A DNA stretch of 64,000 nucleotides from Berberis thunbergii (taxonomy: Eukaryota; Streptophyta; Magnoliopsida; Ranunculales; Berberidaceae). Below are positions 45,213 to 57,076 of the stretch, in pieces. The position numbers and the translations under genes were made by a program. Below the pieces are notes generated by a model. The model saw only the letters and a list, made by a program, of their open reading frames with translations. It was not told where the DNA came from and searched no databases. The stretch lies in the NCBI GenBank assembly GCA_003290165.1, contig QNQO01006272.1:434001-498000 (forward strand), written 5' to 3'. The stretch's first letter is position 1, and each line of letters opens with the position of its first letter.

Positions 45213-45960
45213 TTATCCTACTAGGAGGAGGTTTCCTAGGCTGGGAACTTGCCAAGTGGCAGGAAGAGTAATTTGATTCCAATGAATTGTTTTTGGGACA
45301 ATAACACTGGTTTTTTCTTTGTTTGCCTGAAAGAGGATTGTATATCCTTTTTTAGATGCTTGAAGGGCACGGGGACTCAAGTGAGTCTTCACGGCTTTGT
45401 AAGTAATTTTGTATATTAGTCCTAAAGACTGAGAACCAGGCAAAATGTCGAAACCTGATGTTTGAATATTTAAAGTTAATGTTTCTAAATTTTTTGGATC
45501 ATTGAGAGAAATGGAGAAATTTGGGTAACAATCAAAATAGATTGGTCCCATGGCTAGGGTAGATTTTGCTATTCCTAACAGAGAATCTTCTAATATGTTA
45601 TGCCTACAGTCATGCAATCCTAAGAGAGCACATGTGTCAAGTCCTGATCTTGTAAGAGGCTTAATTCCTACTTGGATTAAACCAATATGAATATACTTGT
45701 ACCCTTGATTTTGAAGAAATTGTAATGTCTTACTTGAAAATAATTGTTTGGATTCTAAAAATCCATCCATTGGTATTGTTTGTTCTACAATATCAATTAG
45801 ATCTTCAATTTTTTTGTGAAAATATTGATTTTGAAATTTCTTTAACTTGTTTGAAAGGAATAGACCATTTTTGAAGATTTTGTTCTACTTCTGGAATCCT
45901 ACATTCTAGTCTATTCTAGATATCAGGGTTTTGGATAGAGAGATTGAAGCTCAAGTAAAT
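45213..45960 (-). pseudogene. Pararetroviral movement protein (30K superfamily)
   Basis: An open segment of 185 residues (45770-45213) carries stretches characteristic of caulimovirid movement proteins: GYKYIHIGLIQVGIKPLTR, then ALLGLHDCRHN, EDSLLG, GPIYFDCYPNFSISLND and FDILPGSQSLG. These include the conserved LxD/GL-type core of the 30K fold. Movement proteins open plasmodesmata for cell-to-cell spread and do not occur in ordinary plant LTR retrotransposons, so this domain identifies the element as viral. N-terminal coding continues in another frame to about 45960. Confidence 0.85.
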
Positions 45961-46049
45961 TTTGACAACAAAGACATACTGTTCAAAGGTTAAACATGGA
46001 TAAATGGGTAATGCGACCACCTCACCCTAAATTTGCGAATTACACAAGA

Positions 46050-46190
46050 CTAAAAATGGTTGACCAACGTTATCAAAGACTGACCAATGCTACTACTGAC
46101 CAACGCTACTATCCCCCCCCCCCCCCCCCCGAAAACCAAATAATAATAAATAAATAAAAATAAAAATAAAAATAAAAATAATAATAAACA
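46050..46190. repeat. Short GACCAACG repeats, C18 homopolymer and A-rich tract
   Basis: Three near-repeats of TGACCAACGCTACTA-like sequence (46061-46110) precede an 18-C run (46113-46130) and an (AAAAT)n/(AAT)n tract to about 46190. It lies just outside the 5' side of the pararetrovirus. Confidence 0.9.
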
Positions 46191-46637
46191 AATGAAATGA
46201 CAACGAGGCATTGATTTGGGATCTCCATGAGGTATTACCAACCATACCGAACAACCCAAAGATGAGTTTCAAGTTATAAATAGTTACAAATCTCAATATT
46301 TTGCTAGTTTTCATCCAACAAAAACAAGGCATTATCCGTACATACTTTTTTGTTCTTCGTCAAATAACAAAAATCATTCTAAACAATACATCAACAACAA
46401 ACCTTTGCTAGAAAACCAACTCTACGAGTATGTTAGGTTAGTTGTTTTATTTGGGAAATTGATTCTTGTTATACAGATTTCTGTTGTTTGGTGGACAAAA
46501 AATTGATTATTCATAAGACTATTTTCCAACTACTTATGGGAATCCAAGTCCGAGGGGAGGCCTCAAAATCGGTTTCAATTTCCATGCAACCAAACAGACC
46601 CCAAGTTTACAAAATCCCCAAAAATTTGAACATTATC

Positions 46638-46710
<73 letters not shown>

Positions 46711-48085
46711 TTTCAATATTATTTTGTTATTTTAACGTTGTTGCAAATATTCATTAACCTACCTATTTCGCTACGTGGTCTGTGAACATTATCTGATTTT
46801 TTTCATATATTATTTTGTTATTTTAACGTTGTTGCAAATCTTCATTAACCAACCTATTTCGCTATGTGTTTTGTAAATGTACTAGAGTATGTCCCGTGTC
46901 GTTGGCACTCCACATAATTTTATTTTTGCTAATTATTTTGTATTGAGCATCTCCGTCACTATCCTCATTTTCGCTTTCAATCAGTATTGAAGTGTAAGTC
47001 GATTATAAGTGTAAGCCTATTTAGTCAAATTTGAATAAGTTTGGGAAAAATTTTAAACGTCGAGAATGAGTTCTCCTCCAATCTTTGAATTTACCAAAAC
47101 ATGAAATTTAGGGTTTTTGTTTAAATGTCCATTAAGATGTCCAACTCATTTTTTCTGGTATGATCGACACGTCTCATTGCTTTTCAAAATATTAAATACA
47201 TGTAATACATTATACTTTTTTTTTAATTATGAAATATTTATTTTTAATATTTTGGCCCTTATATTGTTCATTGATTTTGTTCGAAAGATCTTCAAAAATG
47301 CAATTCAACGATACTAAATTTATCAAAATCCGACAACGATGTAGATAGTTATGATAATTTTCATTTTGCTGAAAGGAAAACACAATATTTTCTTTCTCTG
47401 CCACATGTACATTTCACCAACTTTTTTCAAAAGTTTTTCATTATTTTTACTCTTCTACATGTTTTATATTTACCAATATGCCATCATACAAAATGAATCT
47501 CAACCCTCAAACTCAATATGTTTTTCAACTTTCAATCCTAACCATCTTTTATCTCCAATGCTTATGATTTAACTTTGTCCCAGTCAGCAGTGAATAGTAA
47601 AACACATATTTGAATTGTGAGATAGATAAGAAACAAAGAAGATTATGCATAAATAAGAAATGTCCCCGGCTAAATAATGTGTAAGTGAATAGATCAATAA
47701 AAAGAAAAATTCATTCCTTGAACAAAATTTAAGTCAGATTTGGGAGAACATCATTGGTCGTTGAAAGCTGCTTAGGAACATTTGATTGGTTTGGGTTTTC
47801 ATGAGTGCTCTAATCTAATCAAATTTGTTTGACTACTCCACTCATCTAACTCTAACTTTAATGGATGCTCCTAGAGTGAGGTGCCTCAAATTGAGATATT
47901 AGGTGCTCACATTTTAATCCATGGAATCCTTCACATTTTCTTTGGCTTACATAGCAGTCCATCCATTTCTTTAACCAAATTCAAGTCGAAAATGAAGGAG
48001 TTGAGAATGGTCACGCGCGAGAGTGGTTGTTTGCCCTTGACGTGTTGCAGAAGAGATTGGTGAGTTTAGGGCTTCTCTCTTTAAG
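46191..48085. other. AT-rich sequence with TAT microsatellite and a short tandem duplication
   Basis: A (TAT)n tract occupies about 46639-46712. An imperfect duplication follows: ATTATTTTGTTATTTTAACG through CCTATTTCGCTA occurs at about 46723-46774 and 46810-46864. No gene or element ends were recognised in the rest. Confidence 0.7.
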
Positions 48086-48093
48086 GTTTTGAG

Positions 48094-48950
48094 TAGGGGT
48101 GGGCATCCCATCCCGCGATCCCGATCCCGTCCCAATCCCGATCCCGTTTCATCCCGTCTCGATATTTTCGGGTCTTAATGGGATTGAATAATTTCATCCC
48201 GATCCCGTCCCGTCCCGATCTAGAATGGGATGAAGATTTTCAATCCCGCCAATCCCGTCCTCAACTAATTTTTTAATATTAATTATTAATATTTTTATTT
48301 ATTTATTTATTTTAGGATTGTGGATGCCCATACAAATTCACTGATGTATATAACATTTTTAGCATCTCAATTTTTCTCTCACACATATCTCTAGATTAAT
48401 CTTTTGATGATAAATTTGTAATACTTCTCATCTTTCTGATCTCTCATTCGGTCATTCCTTTAGTTAGGTTTTTAGGGTTACTAAAGGGTAGCTAAGCCAA
48501 CAAATGAACAAATAACAAAACTGTTCCAGCAGACTTTTAGCTCATTTGTTTTAAACTTGTATTGAGTTGTTTTAAACTTGTAATATGTTCCAGTAGACTT
48601 CTAGCAATAGATTATGCTCGGACTTTTCCAGCAGACTTCTAGCAATAGATTATGCTCAAGACTGTTATAGCAGTTGTTGTAAATTTGTATTGGGTTGTTT
48701 TAATATGTTCCAGCAGTCTGTGACTATTCCAGCAGAATGTATTGAGTTGTTTTATGATTTGATATGTTCAGAATGTATTCTAGTTGATATGTCCAGATTA
48801 GCATGCTGATCCCGTCCCGTCCCGAACCCGTTTGGGATGGGACGAGGTCGGGATGGGGTTTTTCCCATCCCGTCCCGTCCCGATCCCGTATGAATGGGAT
48901 GGGATAGGGATGCGTATATCTCGTCCCATACCGTCCCGTGCCCACCCCTA
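48094..48950. mobile_element. Non-autonomous hAT-type element, CCCGATCCCGT family, perfect TSD
   Basis: The ends TAGGGGTGGGCATCCC and CGTGCCCACCCCTA are inverted and flanked by identical GTTTTGAG at 48086-48093 and 48951-48958. The CCCGATCCCGTCC arrays match those at 4792-5405. The interior carries repeats of TTCCAGCAGACTTCTAGCAA (about 48527-48660). There is no transposase. It ends 49 bp before the F-box start codon at 49000. Confidence 0.9.
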
Positions 48951-48999
48951 GTTTTGAGATGTAACAAAACTCATCCGATCCAATCGAATGTAGGTTTTA

Positions 49000-49215
49000 A
49001 TGGCTTCTAACAAGCTTTTAAACCATAGTAATGGAGAGGATAGGCTCAATGGTTTGCCAGATGGAATTATTCTTCATCACATCTTCTCTTACATTCCCAT
49101 TCAATATTTTGTTCGCTCAAGCATTTTGGCAAAGAGATGGAGACACCTCTGGCGTTCCTCAACTTCATTTTACAATGTAGAGATAGATGGAAACACCTCT
49201 TACTGGTGGACCTAA
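49000..49215 (+). pseudogene. F-box protein N-terminal fragment (F-box/LRR-FBD type)
   Basis: The 71-residue frame MASNKLLNHS... holds an F-box at about residues 14-55: DRLNGLPDGIILHHIFSYI, then VRSSILAKRWRHLWRS. This fits plant F-box proteins of the FBD/LRR group, which bind SKP1 in SCF ubiquitin ligases. Full-length members have several hundred residues including LRRs; here a stop follows SYWWT and no LRR is found downstream. A GATGGA-ACACCTCT duplication near 49136 and 49188 suggests a rearrangement at the break. It could alternatively be a first exon, but no convincing donor or second exon was seen. Confidence 0.72.
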
Positions 49216-50034
49216 GGAATTTTTTGCCAAAAATGGAATCATCTTCTTCAACATCAAGATGGAGAATTATTTCCAACTTCTTTTCATATTTCTTTTTTCT
49301 TTTTGTAAATTTCTCATAGCAAATTGATTTTGACACGAATATTAATCCCATCAGACAATGTTTAATAAAAGAAAAAGGAAAAAAAAGGAAAGTAATGGGG
49401 AAGAAAATTGCAATAATAAACTTTTAACAGAACATTGGATGGTATGAATCGGTTTCGATAAGTTTTTACTAGATTGTGTTTAGAAGAGAACATGATTCTG
49501 AGCTATTGTGCGTGGGTGATATCCATCATCTGTCTACCTAAAGATTATGTTTAAATAAATTAAATGAGGTTGCAGAAGGGAAATAAAATCTTTAAAGTGG
49601 GTAAGTGTTGTTTTGTGATTTTGGGAGAAATGATTATTTCATGCTTGGAAAATGTATGGTGTTTCAGTTCATCTTTCAGAATTTGCTTCATTATGATCAA
49701 TTATGTGGGAATTTTCTACGGAAGAACTGCTCGAGGAAACCCTTAATTAGTCAATCAACAGCTTGGTTAACATAAGTTACGAGGAAACCCCTTAGTCAAT
49801 CAACAACATGGTTAACATAACTTACGAAAGTCACATCTAGAGCTAGAACATCGGGTCATCAAGGGGATGATTAGGTAGCATTGTCCACCTTCGGTTGAGG
49901 TGCTAATGTCTCATGCTAAATGGTGGCTAGTTTCCCGAAGGTGGCATCATAGCATTAAGGGGCCATCACCACCTCATGCAACCTTATCCCAATAGGTATC
50001 TATGCAAATGTATATATGTATAATATATACATAC
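49216..50034. other. Unassigned sequence with a short tandem repeat
   Basis: Two near-copies of about 48 bp (GAGGAAACCC...TTAGTCAATCAACA...GGTTAACATAA) lie at about 49733-49826. Nothing else was recognised. Confidence 0.5.
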
Positions 50035-50520
50035 TGGTGAGATATCAATCATGCATACAATCACAGTGTACACGTGGCATGGGTCAACCCTAACACGAGA
50101 AAGCCTTCAACGATGTCCCGAGCGAACCCATTATTAAACTATTATTCAATTTGTAAGTCAGACACCCAAGCCCAAGAGGTACAAATCTTGGGGCATGGCC
50201 CAGGATAATAAGGCTCAAACACTAGTCTCTGAGCTGTCATATGCCCGAGACTCACTCACACAAATCGTCTCTTAAGATAATCAAGCATTGGGTCCTAAAC
50301 AGAGACAAGTGCCGAAGAAATTCAGTCATGCACATATAAGATTTTGGGCGAGATTTCCTCGCTCATCACGCCCTCGATAGCAGGGACAGTTGATGAGAGA
50401 ACATTCGCTATAAAAAGGTGAACAAAAAGAAGAAGAAATGTATGCATACACATTGCTAATTACATTTAGTTTTCATTTTTCGTTCCATCGTTACCGGACT
50501 TAAGCATCAAAGTGCCTTCG
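50035..50520 (+). mobile_element. 5' LTR piece of gypsy-like element X, interrupted by element Y
   Basis: It starts TGGTGAGATATCAATCATGC and matches 63640-64000, which starts TGATGAGACATCAATCATTC. Shared blocks include GTCAACCCTAACACGAGAAA, TCTGAGCTGTCATA and GGGCGAGATTTCCTC. It is cut at 50520 by the TG start of element Y. Confidence 0.8.
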
Positions 50521-51869
50521 TGATAGCCTCATAAATGTTACATTTTAAGCCCCTAATTCTATATTTGTTATATCCCATTATCTAATAAAAATATCTCATT
50601 ATGTGTATTTTGTAAAATATCAAGCATTAATATCAAATCATACACAAAGTGGCACAATAAGGCTAAGTTCAACAACTAAAAAGCCCATTGGAAGTTCACA
50701 TATGCAATGTCAAAGATCAAAGATTTTAAAACCCAAGACCTTTGAAGTTAAGCCCACAAAGTATCATTATCTATGGATCTCGAGGATATCAACTTTAAGA
50801 TTTGGACATCCACATAGAAACTTCATCACAGCCAAAGAATTTCTACAAACTCCACTACATATGCTCACTTTTACACTCCACCTTATTTCACTTTTACACT
50901 CTTCCATATATTTACTTTATCACTTTTACACTCCATCTTATTTCACTCCAACACTCCACCTTCCACACCATTATCTCTACCTACAAGTCGTCTCATCATT
51001 CTTCATCTATAAATATCCCACACATGGAGATACTTGAGAGATATACTTTGAAACACTTTTGAGAGAGAAATAGTTGTGGTTTAGAGAGAAATAAGTGAAG
51101 TTTGGCCTAGAGCTTACCATGTTTGGCTAACATCCCACCTTAGGGTGTGGGTGAGCCCATGGGAGGATAACTCCAAGATGGTATTCTTTTAGTTTAATTT
51201 ATTTCCAAGTTTATGTATTAGAGAAGCAAATAGTTAGATTGATCTTGTAACTTGATTATGTCATGAACCAATGAGGTAAGTTGGACGTTTATGTTTCATC
51301 ATATGAATTCAATTCATGTTTTCTTCTTTTACTTCTTAAGTTCAAGATTAGATAAGTTTCTATCATTGCAATTTCTCTACCAAGCTCCTACTTATGTTTA
51401 CATATTCTTAGTCTAAGTTTCATTGTGATTTGCTAGATATTTGATGTTTCATTTAAGTATGGGGATTCCTTGTATGCTTTTAAATCCACATTTGATTATT
51501 AGATTACTAACATACTTAAGCTTGAAATCAATTTGTTCATAATGCCATATTTTCCATCCTAAGGTGAGATGAAAATCTACTTTAAGATGTGTTAATGAAT
51601 TTGGAAAAGATTAATCTAAGAATGGCCTAATGGTGCCATCTACTCATGATGGTAAACTCAAAGCCTTAACGCTCACATTTAGGTTTTAATTTGCATTTTT
51701 ATTTCAAACACTTCACCAATCACTTTTTTTTAACTAGGTTAAGTTTTAAAAGAGATTTGAAGATTAGTTTTCCGAATTTTAGGGCTCTCCTTGTGGGATT
51801 CGACCCGTACTTGCCATTCTCTAATTCAATAGATAACCGTTCACTTGCGGTAAGATTTGAAATCGATTA
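50521..51869 (+). repeat. 5' LTR of element Y
   Basis: It matches 55716-57075 over its length, including ACTTTTACACTCCACCTTAT runs and the ATAGATAACCGT end region. The right edge is approximate. Confidence 0.88.
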
Positions 51870-54800
51870 AGTTTTTGGCACCGTTGCCGAGGAGAGCAAT
51901 GGAAAATTAGTTTCAAAATCAATTTTCAAAGATTATCAATAGTTTAGTTTGGGTTCATTTCATAGTTTAGGAGCATTTGCATTGTTTTGATAACATCTTG
52001 TAGTCTGAAAATTCTGAACATCTTCATGTTTGTATTTTTTTTAGTATCTAACTTTTGTTGTTTTTATTTTATTTTGCTAAATATACACGATCTGACCTTT
52101 CACGGACATCTTTCCATTTGTTTTTTGAATCAAAGGTTAGTGAGAAACGAATTTTTAAACTTGAACTACCTGTGTTGGAATTTGTCTGCTACAGATGACT
52201 GATGTTTCAACACATGTTTCTACTGATTGAGAGTTCTGTTTTGTGTGTTTCCAAATTTTAAATTGTTTTACATATTCTCATAGCAGATACACAATTTGGA
52301 CAGTGTTTTGTTTACTTCAACTTTCCATTACTTTCTAGCATCCAAATGAATTTTTAGAGTTTTTTTAAAAAAAATTTGGTTTGTTAGCAATCCAGTAAAA
52401 TTTATAGATTTGAATTTCATCGAGTTTTGAACTCTGCACGATTTTTCAAAGTTAATCTATCAGTTCTGAAAATTTTCAGCAATGCATTGTTTTGCCAAAC
52501 TTGAAGGATTTTCAAAACTTTGGTTCTATACATTGTTTTTTAGCCATTAGTCATTCTCCTATGGTATAATTTTCAGGGTTTGTGCAAAAAAGATACTTGG
52601 AGAAGAACTATGGTGAACTTAGAGAACAATAGAAGACATTTGGATCATAATTTAAACATTTTTTGTTTTCTTTAAGTGATTGGGAAGACTTAATTTGTAC
52701 TATTAAGTTGTAATAGATAAAACATGGTTCAAGATACAGCCGGAAGCAAAATGCGATACCTCTCTCAACCCATTTCGAATCTCCTGCAATAAGTGTTTCT
52801 GGAATGTTTTTGAGTATTAAAATTTTTGCAAGATATAGAACTGTGCTAAATTACGTAAGAGCGGACCTAGTTATTTGCAACTGAGTGGGACTTGATCACC
52901 CACCTCGTCACTCCAATTCACGTTCAAACTTGCCCAAATTTAATAAAATGAACTCAGATAACTAGAGCCAATTAGAACGGTGTTTATAGGACCTTAGAAA
53001 AGGAATAGATTGTGATTGAACTCTTTCGAAGTAAAGTTGCTCTATTTCCAGTTGGTTTGCGCCAGTAAAGACCATTGTGATTGCACTGTCATTTCTGACT
53101 TTTTGCATAGAGAGTGGTACTTCGACGGGGTTTCTCACAAGTCTAATCTTATTTTGATTACAAACACAGAGGTTCTTGAAAGTATTTTAGTTGTAGCTAA
53201 AAATCGTAAGAAGCCCTCTGATATTAAAGGCACCCTTCAAAGGCTTAGCCAGTTTTAGTACACCAAACAAAGTAAAATCCGGCTAGAACACATCTCTGCC
53301 TAGTGTGGCGGTCTAGGAAATTTTACGTAATAAACTACATCTTATTTACTTACAAGACATATGAGAAAATCTAACTAGGGCGAGAATTGATTTTGAGATG
53401 CTCAAAATCATTCTCCAGTTCAATTATATTGGGTTTTAAAAATCAATCATTACTTACACTTAATGGAAGATAATCAACTTGTTGCTTGCTAGATGGATGG
53501 ATAGGAATTGATTGTGCATTGTTTGTGTGTCATGATTGGTGTCCCCCTTTTGGTACATTTGCATATTGCATTTAGTTTAGGTAATATTATCTTAGGTTGC
53601 ATAAGATTTAGTCATTTTCAAAACAAAAAAATATACAAAAAATATAAAAAAATTCACTTGACTATGATTTGATTGGAGCCTACTTTTGGATCTTAATAGA
53701 AATCATTTGAGTACTCATGTCGTTTAATGGTATACCCTTTCCATTTCTACTTATTATTGTCTCTTTTTTGTTCATGTTCGATCCACGATATCTTATTTTA
53801 GAACATTAGGACAATGTTTGATTTAGGTTTGGGGGGAGATATTTGAAAAGTTATGTCTCATTTGAAAATGGGTTGTCCAATTATTGAGTCAATTAGTATT
53901 TGTACCACGAGTACTTATCCATGATGAGATTAGTTTCCGTCAATCTAGTTGCAAATGCTTCGAAGTGTAAGATTTGAAACTTTGAAAGTTAGTAGTTTGT
54001 TAATATTAGACAATAATTTGTACTACTCATAAGCTAGGCATTTTCTAAGAGTTTGCATTGAGAGTTGTGTTTTAGCTTCGATGTTCTTATTTAAAGTTGG
54101 AAAAATGGATTAATTATCTGGTGAACATGAGAATACTAGTGGAGACTTAAACCTTGTGAGATTTCTAGCTTTCTTCTTTATGTGGGTTATACGCTAATTC
54201 TAAATTTCTTGAGTCCGACATTATCTTGTTGCACGATCTCTATTTTTATTATTTCTGTTAAAAACTGAGAATAAAACATCAAAGTTGAATCATATCACTA
54301 CAGAATGCTCTGAAATTTACCCAAGGCATAAAAACCATATTAATTTAGGGAAATGAAGATAAAATTTTCTTGTCTAGCTTGAGCCTTGTAGCCTACCCTT
54401 TTTCAAAAATTCTAGGAAACCAAGTTTTTGCAAGCAGGATGACGTGTCATGATCTGGAAAGAATGATGAAATTTCCAAAGATTTTATGTGTATCTCAAAG
54501 TTGTAAAAAACTCCTCTAACGATGCCACATCATCTTGGTTGCAAAACATGTTTACAAAACATGGTTTCCTAGCCTCACTCACCCTTTTTGTTGTTCCCCT
54601 TTGAAACCATTTGAAGCCTATTTTGTCAGCCTTTTTATTGTTTAGCACACTAACCACCAATTCAGCCCACTAATTATCCAATTATGTCTACTGTGTCTTT
54701 TGCTTTTGAGAAAGGTTAGGGATGAGTTATCAAAGAAAAAAAGTTCATCATGAAATATTATACTCCATAGTATCAAAAGAATTTACAAAGAGCCTCAAGA

Positions 54801-55715
54801 TCCAATGTCATTTTATATAGTGCAAAAAAAAAAGTAGTACTTCTTTACAATCAATAAGAAATTGGATGCTCACAAACGAAGGAGTTGAGTCAAGCTTTGA
54901 AGTCATCTTACACTTATCTTAGAAGACCTCTAACTTTCTCAAAAGTTTTGTTTATCCTTATCATTTTTTGTTTACCCTTGTCCTAAGCCTTATTACAACC
55001 TAGTCAAATCCTTATTTGATCCTTAGAAATATGGCCGAAGTGTGGGGGTGAATTAAGAAGTACTGTGATGAATGAAGTCAACATTCTCAGTGGATGATAT
55101 CCCTTTTTGAGAGATCATATTTATTGTATTCTTGAATTCCGATCTTTTGTTTTGTATGTGAACTATCTTTTATTCATTGTTTCATCTTATTCACATACAT
55201 TTGAGAGAAAATAGCCAAATCTCTGAGTGATTTCATTATGAGTGATTATATTCCTTGTGAGATATGAAGTTGAAGCGATCTTTCTAAAATGTGATCCAGA
55301 GATAGGTCCACTTTTAAAACTGAAATTTGCAACAAAGAAGATGATCAAACTTTTTATATAAACTTGAATGAATAATTCCTATTTTTTTTCAATAGTTCTT
55401 ACTGAAGTCACTTATTGACTTAATACTTATCGATAAGTTGCATGCATACATCTCTTAAGGCTTTCGCATTCAAGTAGGAACTTTCTGAGGTTAAATAAGG
55501 AAAGAGTTATTTTTGTCTGAGTCCCGAGTATCACTAATGTTTGTGGGTATAATTTTTGAAAACTCTCACGAGACTACAACTCGTCCACTAGGGGAAACCT
55601 AAAGGTATAAATGTTTATTACATATGCTAAATGTAATCGCGATTCCTATGAAAGTGAGTTAGTTTTTATTCTTTTTTTTGGTCGAAGACTAGCAAAATAT
55701 AGGTTTGGGGGGATT

Positions 55716-57075
55716 TGATAGCCTTATAAATGAAATTTAAGCCCCTAATTCTATATTTGTTATTTCCCATTATCTAAAAAATATCTCATTATGTATATTT
55801 GGTAGAATATCAAACACTAATCTCAAATCATACACAAAGTGGCACAATAAGGCTAAGTTCAACAACTAAAAAGCCCATTGGAAGTTCACATATGCAATGT
55901 CAAAAAATCAAAGATTTTCAAACCCAAGACCCATGAAGCTAATCTCACAAAGTATCATCATCTACGGATCTCGAGGATATCAACTTTAAGTTTTGGACAT
56001 CTACATGGACACTTCATCATAGCCAAAGAATCTCTACAAACTCTACTATCGATGCTCACTTTTACACTCCACCTTATTTCACTTTTACACTCTTCCATAT
56101 CTTTAATTTATTACTTTTATACTCTTTCATATCTTTATCTCATCACTTTTAGACTCCACGTTATTTCACTTCAACACTCCACCTTCCACCCCATTATCTC
56201 TACCGATAAGTCTCACCCTTCTTCATCTATAAATACCCCACACATGGAGATACTTGAGAGATATACTTTGAAACATTTTTTAGAGAAAAATAGTTGAATA
56301 GTTGTAGTTTAGAGAGAAATTAGTGAAGTTTGGCATAGAGCTTACCATGTTTGGCTAACATCCCACCTTAGGGTGTGGGTGAGCCAATGGGAGGATAACT
56401 TCAAGATGGTTATCTTTTAGTTTAATTTATTTCAAAGTTTATGTATTAGAGAAGCAAGTAGTTAGATTGATCTTGTAACTTGATTATGTCATGAACCAAT
56501 GAGGTAAGTTAGATGTTTTGTGTTTCATCATATGAATTCAATTCATGCTTTCTTCTTCTACTTCTTAAGTTCAAGATTAGATAAGTTTCTATCATTGCAA
56601 TTTCTCTAACAAGCCTTTACTTATGTTTACATATTCTTAGTCTAAGTTTCATTGTGATTTGCTAGATATTTGGTGTTTCATTTAGGTATGGATTCCTTGT
56701 ATGCTTTTAAATTCACATTTGATTCTTAGATTACTAATATACTTATGCTTAAAATCAATTTGTTCATAATGCAATATTTTCCATCCTAACGTGAGATGAT
56801 AATCTATTTTAAGATGTGTTAATGAATTTGGAAACGATTAATCTAAGAGTGGCCAAATGGTGCCATCTACTCATGATGGTAAACTCAAAGCCCTAACTCT
56901 CACATTTAGGTTTTACTTTGCATTTTTATTTCAAAGACTTCACCAATCACTTTTTTTACTAGGTTAAGTTTTAAAAGAGATTTGAAGATTAATTTTCCGA
57001 ATTTTATAACTCTTCTTGTGGGATTCGACCAGTATTTTCCATTATCTAACTCAATAGATAACCGTGCATATGCAG
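55716..57075 (+). repeat. 3' LTR of element Y, truncated at its end
   Basis: It follows the PPT and starts TGATAGCCTTATAAATG. Similarity to the 5' LTR stops at about 57075, some 40 bp short of the expected end. Confidence 0.85.
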
Positions 57076-57076
57076 G

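Larger units (their letters stand above)
28320..45990 (-). mobile_element. Endogenous pararetrovirus (Caulimoviridae), full gene order, decayed and twice interrupted
   Basis: On the minus strand, from high to low coordinates, lie a 30K-type movement protein, a coat protein with CCHC knuckle, a DSGAD aspartic protease, RT with YIDD, RNase H, and a second ORF. No integrase was found and no LTRs flank it, which separates it from LTR retrotransposons. Removing the gypsy element (31409-40696) and the hAT-like element (43458-44614) with their duplications leaves about 7.1 kb, a normal caulimovirid genome length. One polyprotein ORF plus a downstream ORF of unknown function, in an angiosperm genome, suggests a florendovirus-like lineage (inference). 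Many frameshifts and stops make it a fossil. The outer limits are approximate, and no tRNA-Met primer site was found by eye. Confidence 0.85.
50521..57075 (+). mobile_element. Non-coding LTR retrotransposon Y (LARD-like), nested in X
   Basis: Direct repeats 50521-51869 and 55716-57075 start TGATAGCC. They are near-identical and act as LTRs of about 1.35 kb. The left one is followed by a tRNA-Asp-type PBS (TGGCACCGTTGCCGAGGA, from 51876). The right one is preceded by a PPT (AGGTTTGGGGGGATT, 55701-55715). The 3.85-kb interior has no gag or pol; the longest frame (53016-53258) has no domain. Other PPT-like tracts occur near 53826 and 55040. The 3' LTR lacks its last bases and is joined directly to hAT sequence at about 57076. 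Confidence 0.82.

Noticed and set aside
28537..45990. Minus-strand RT region considered as an LTR retrotransposon
   Set aside because: It has a 30K movement protein, no integrase and no LTRs of its own. The LTRs present belong to the + strand gypsy insertion, whose duplication is accounted for.
46113..46130. C18 run as a functional element
   Set aside because: Homopolymers of this kind are prone to slippage and assembly error; noted only as a repeat.
46488..46757. Frame with a poly-Tyr run
   Set aside because: Produced by the (TAT)n tract; no domain before or after it.
53016..53258. 80-residue frame in element Y as a possible gene
   Set aside because: No motif, not near PBS or gag position, and the rest of the interior is full of stops.
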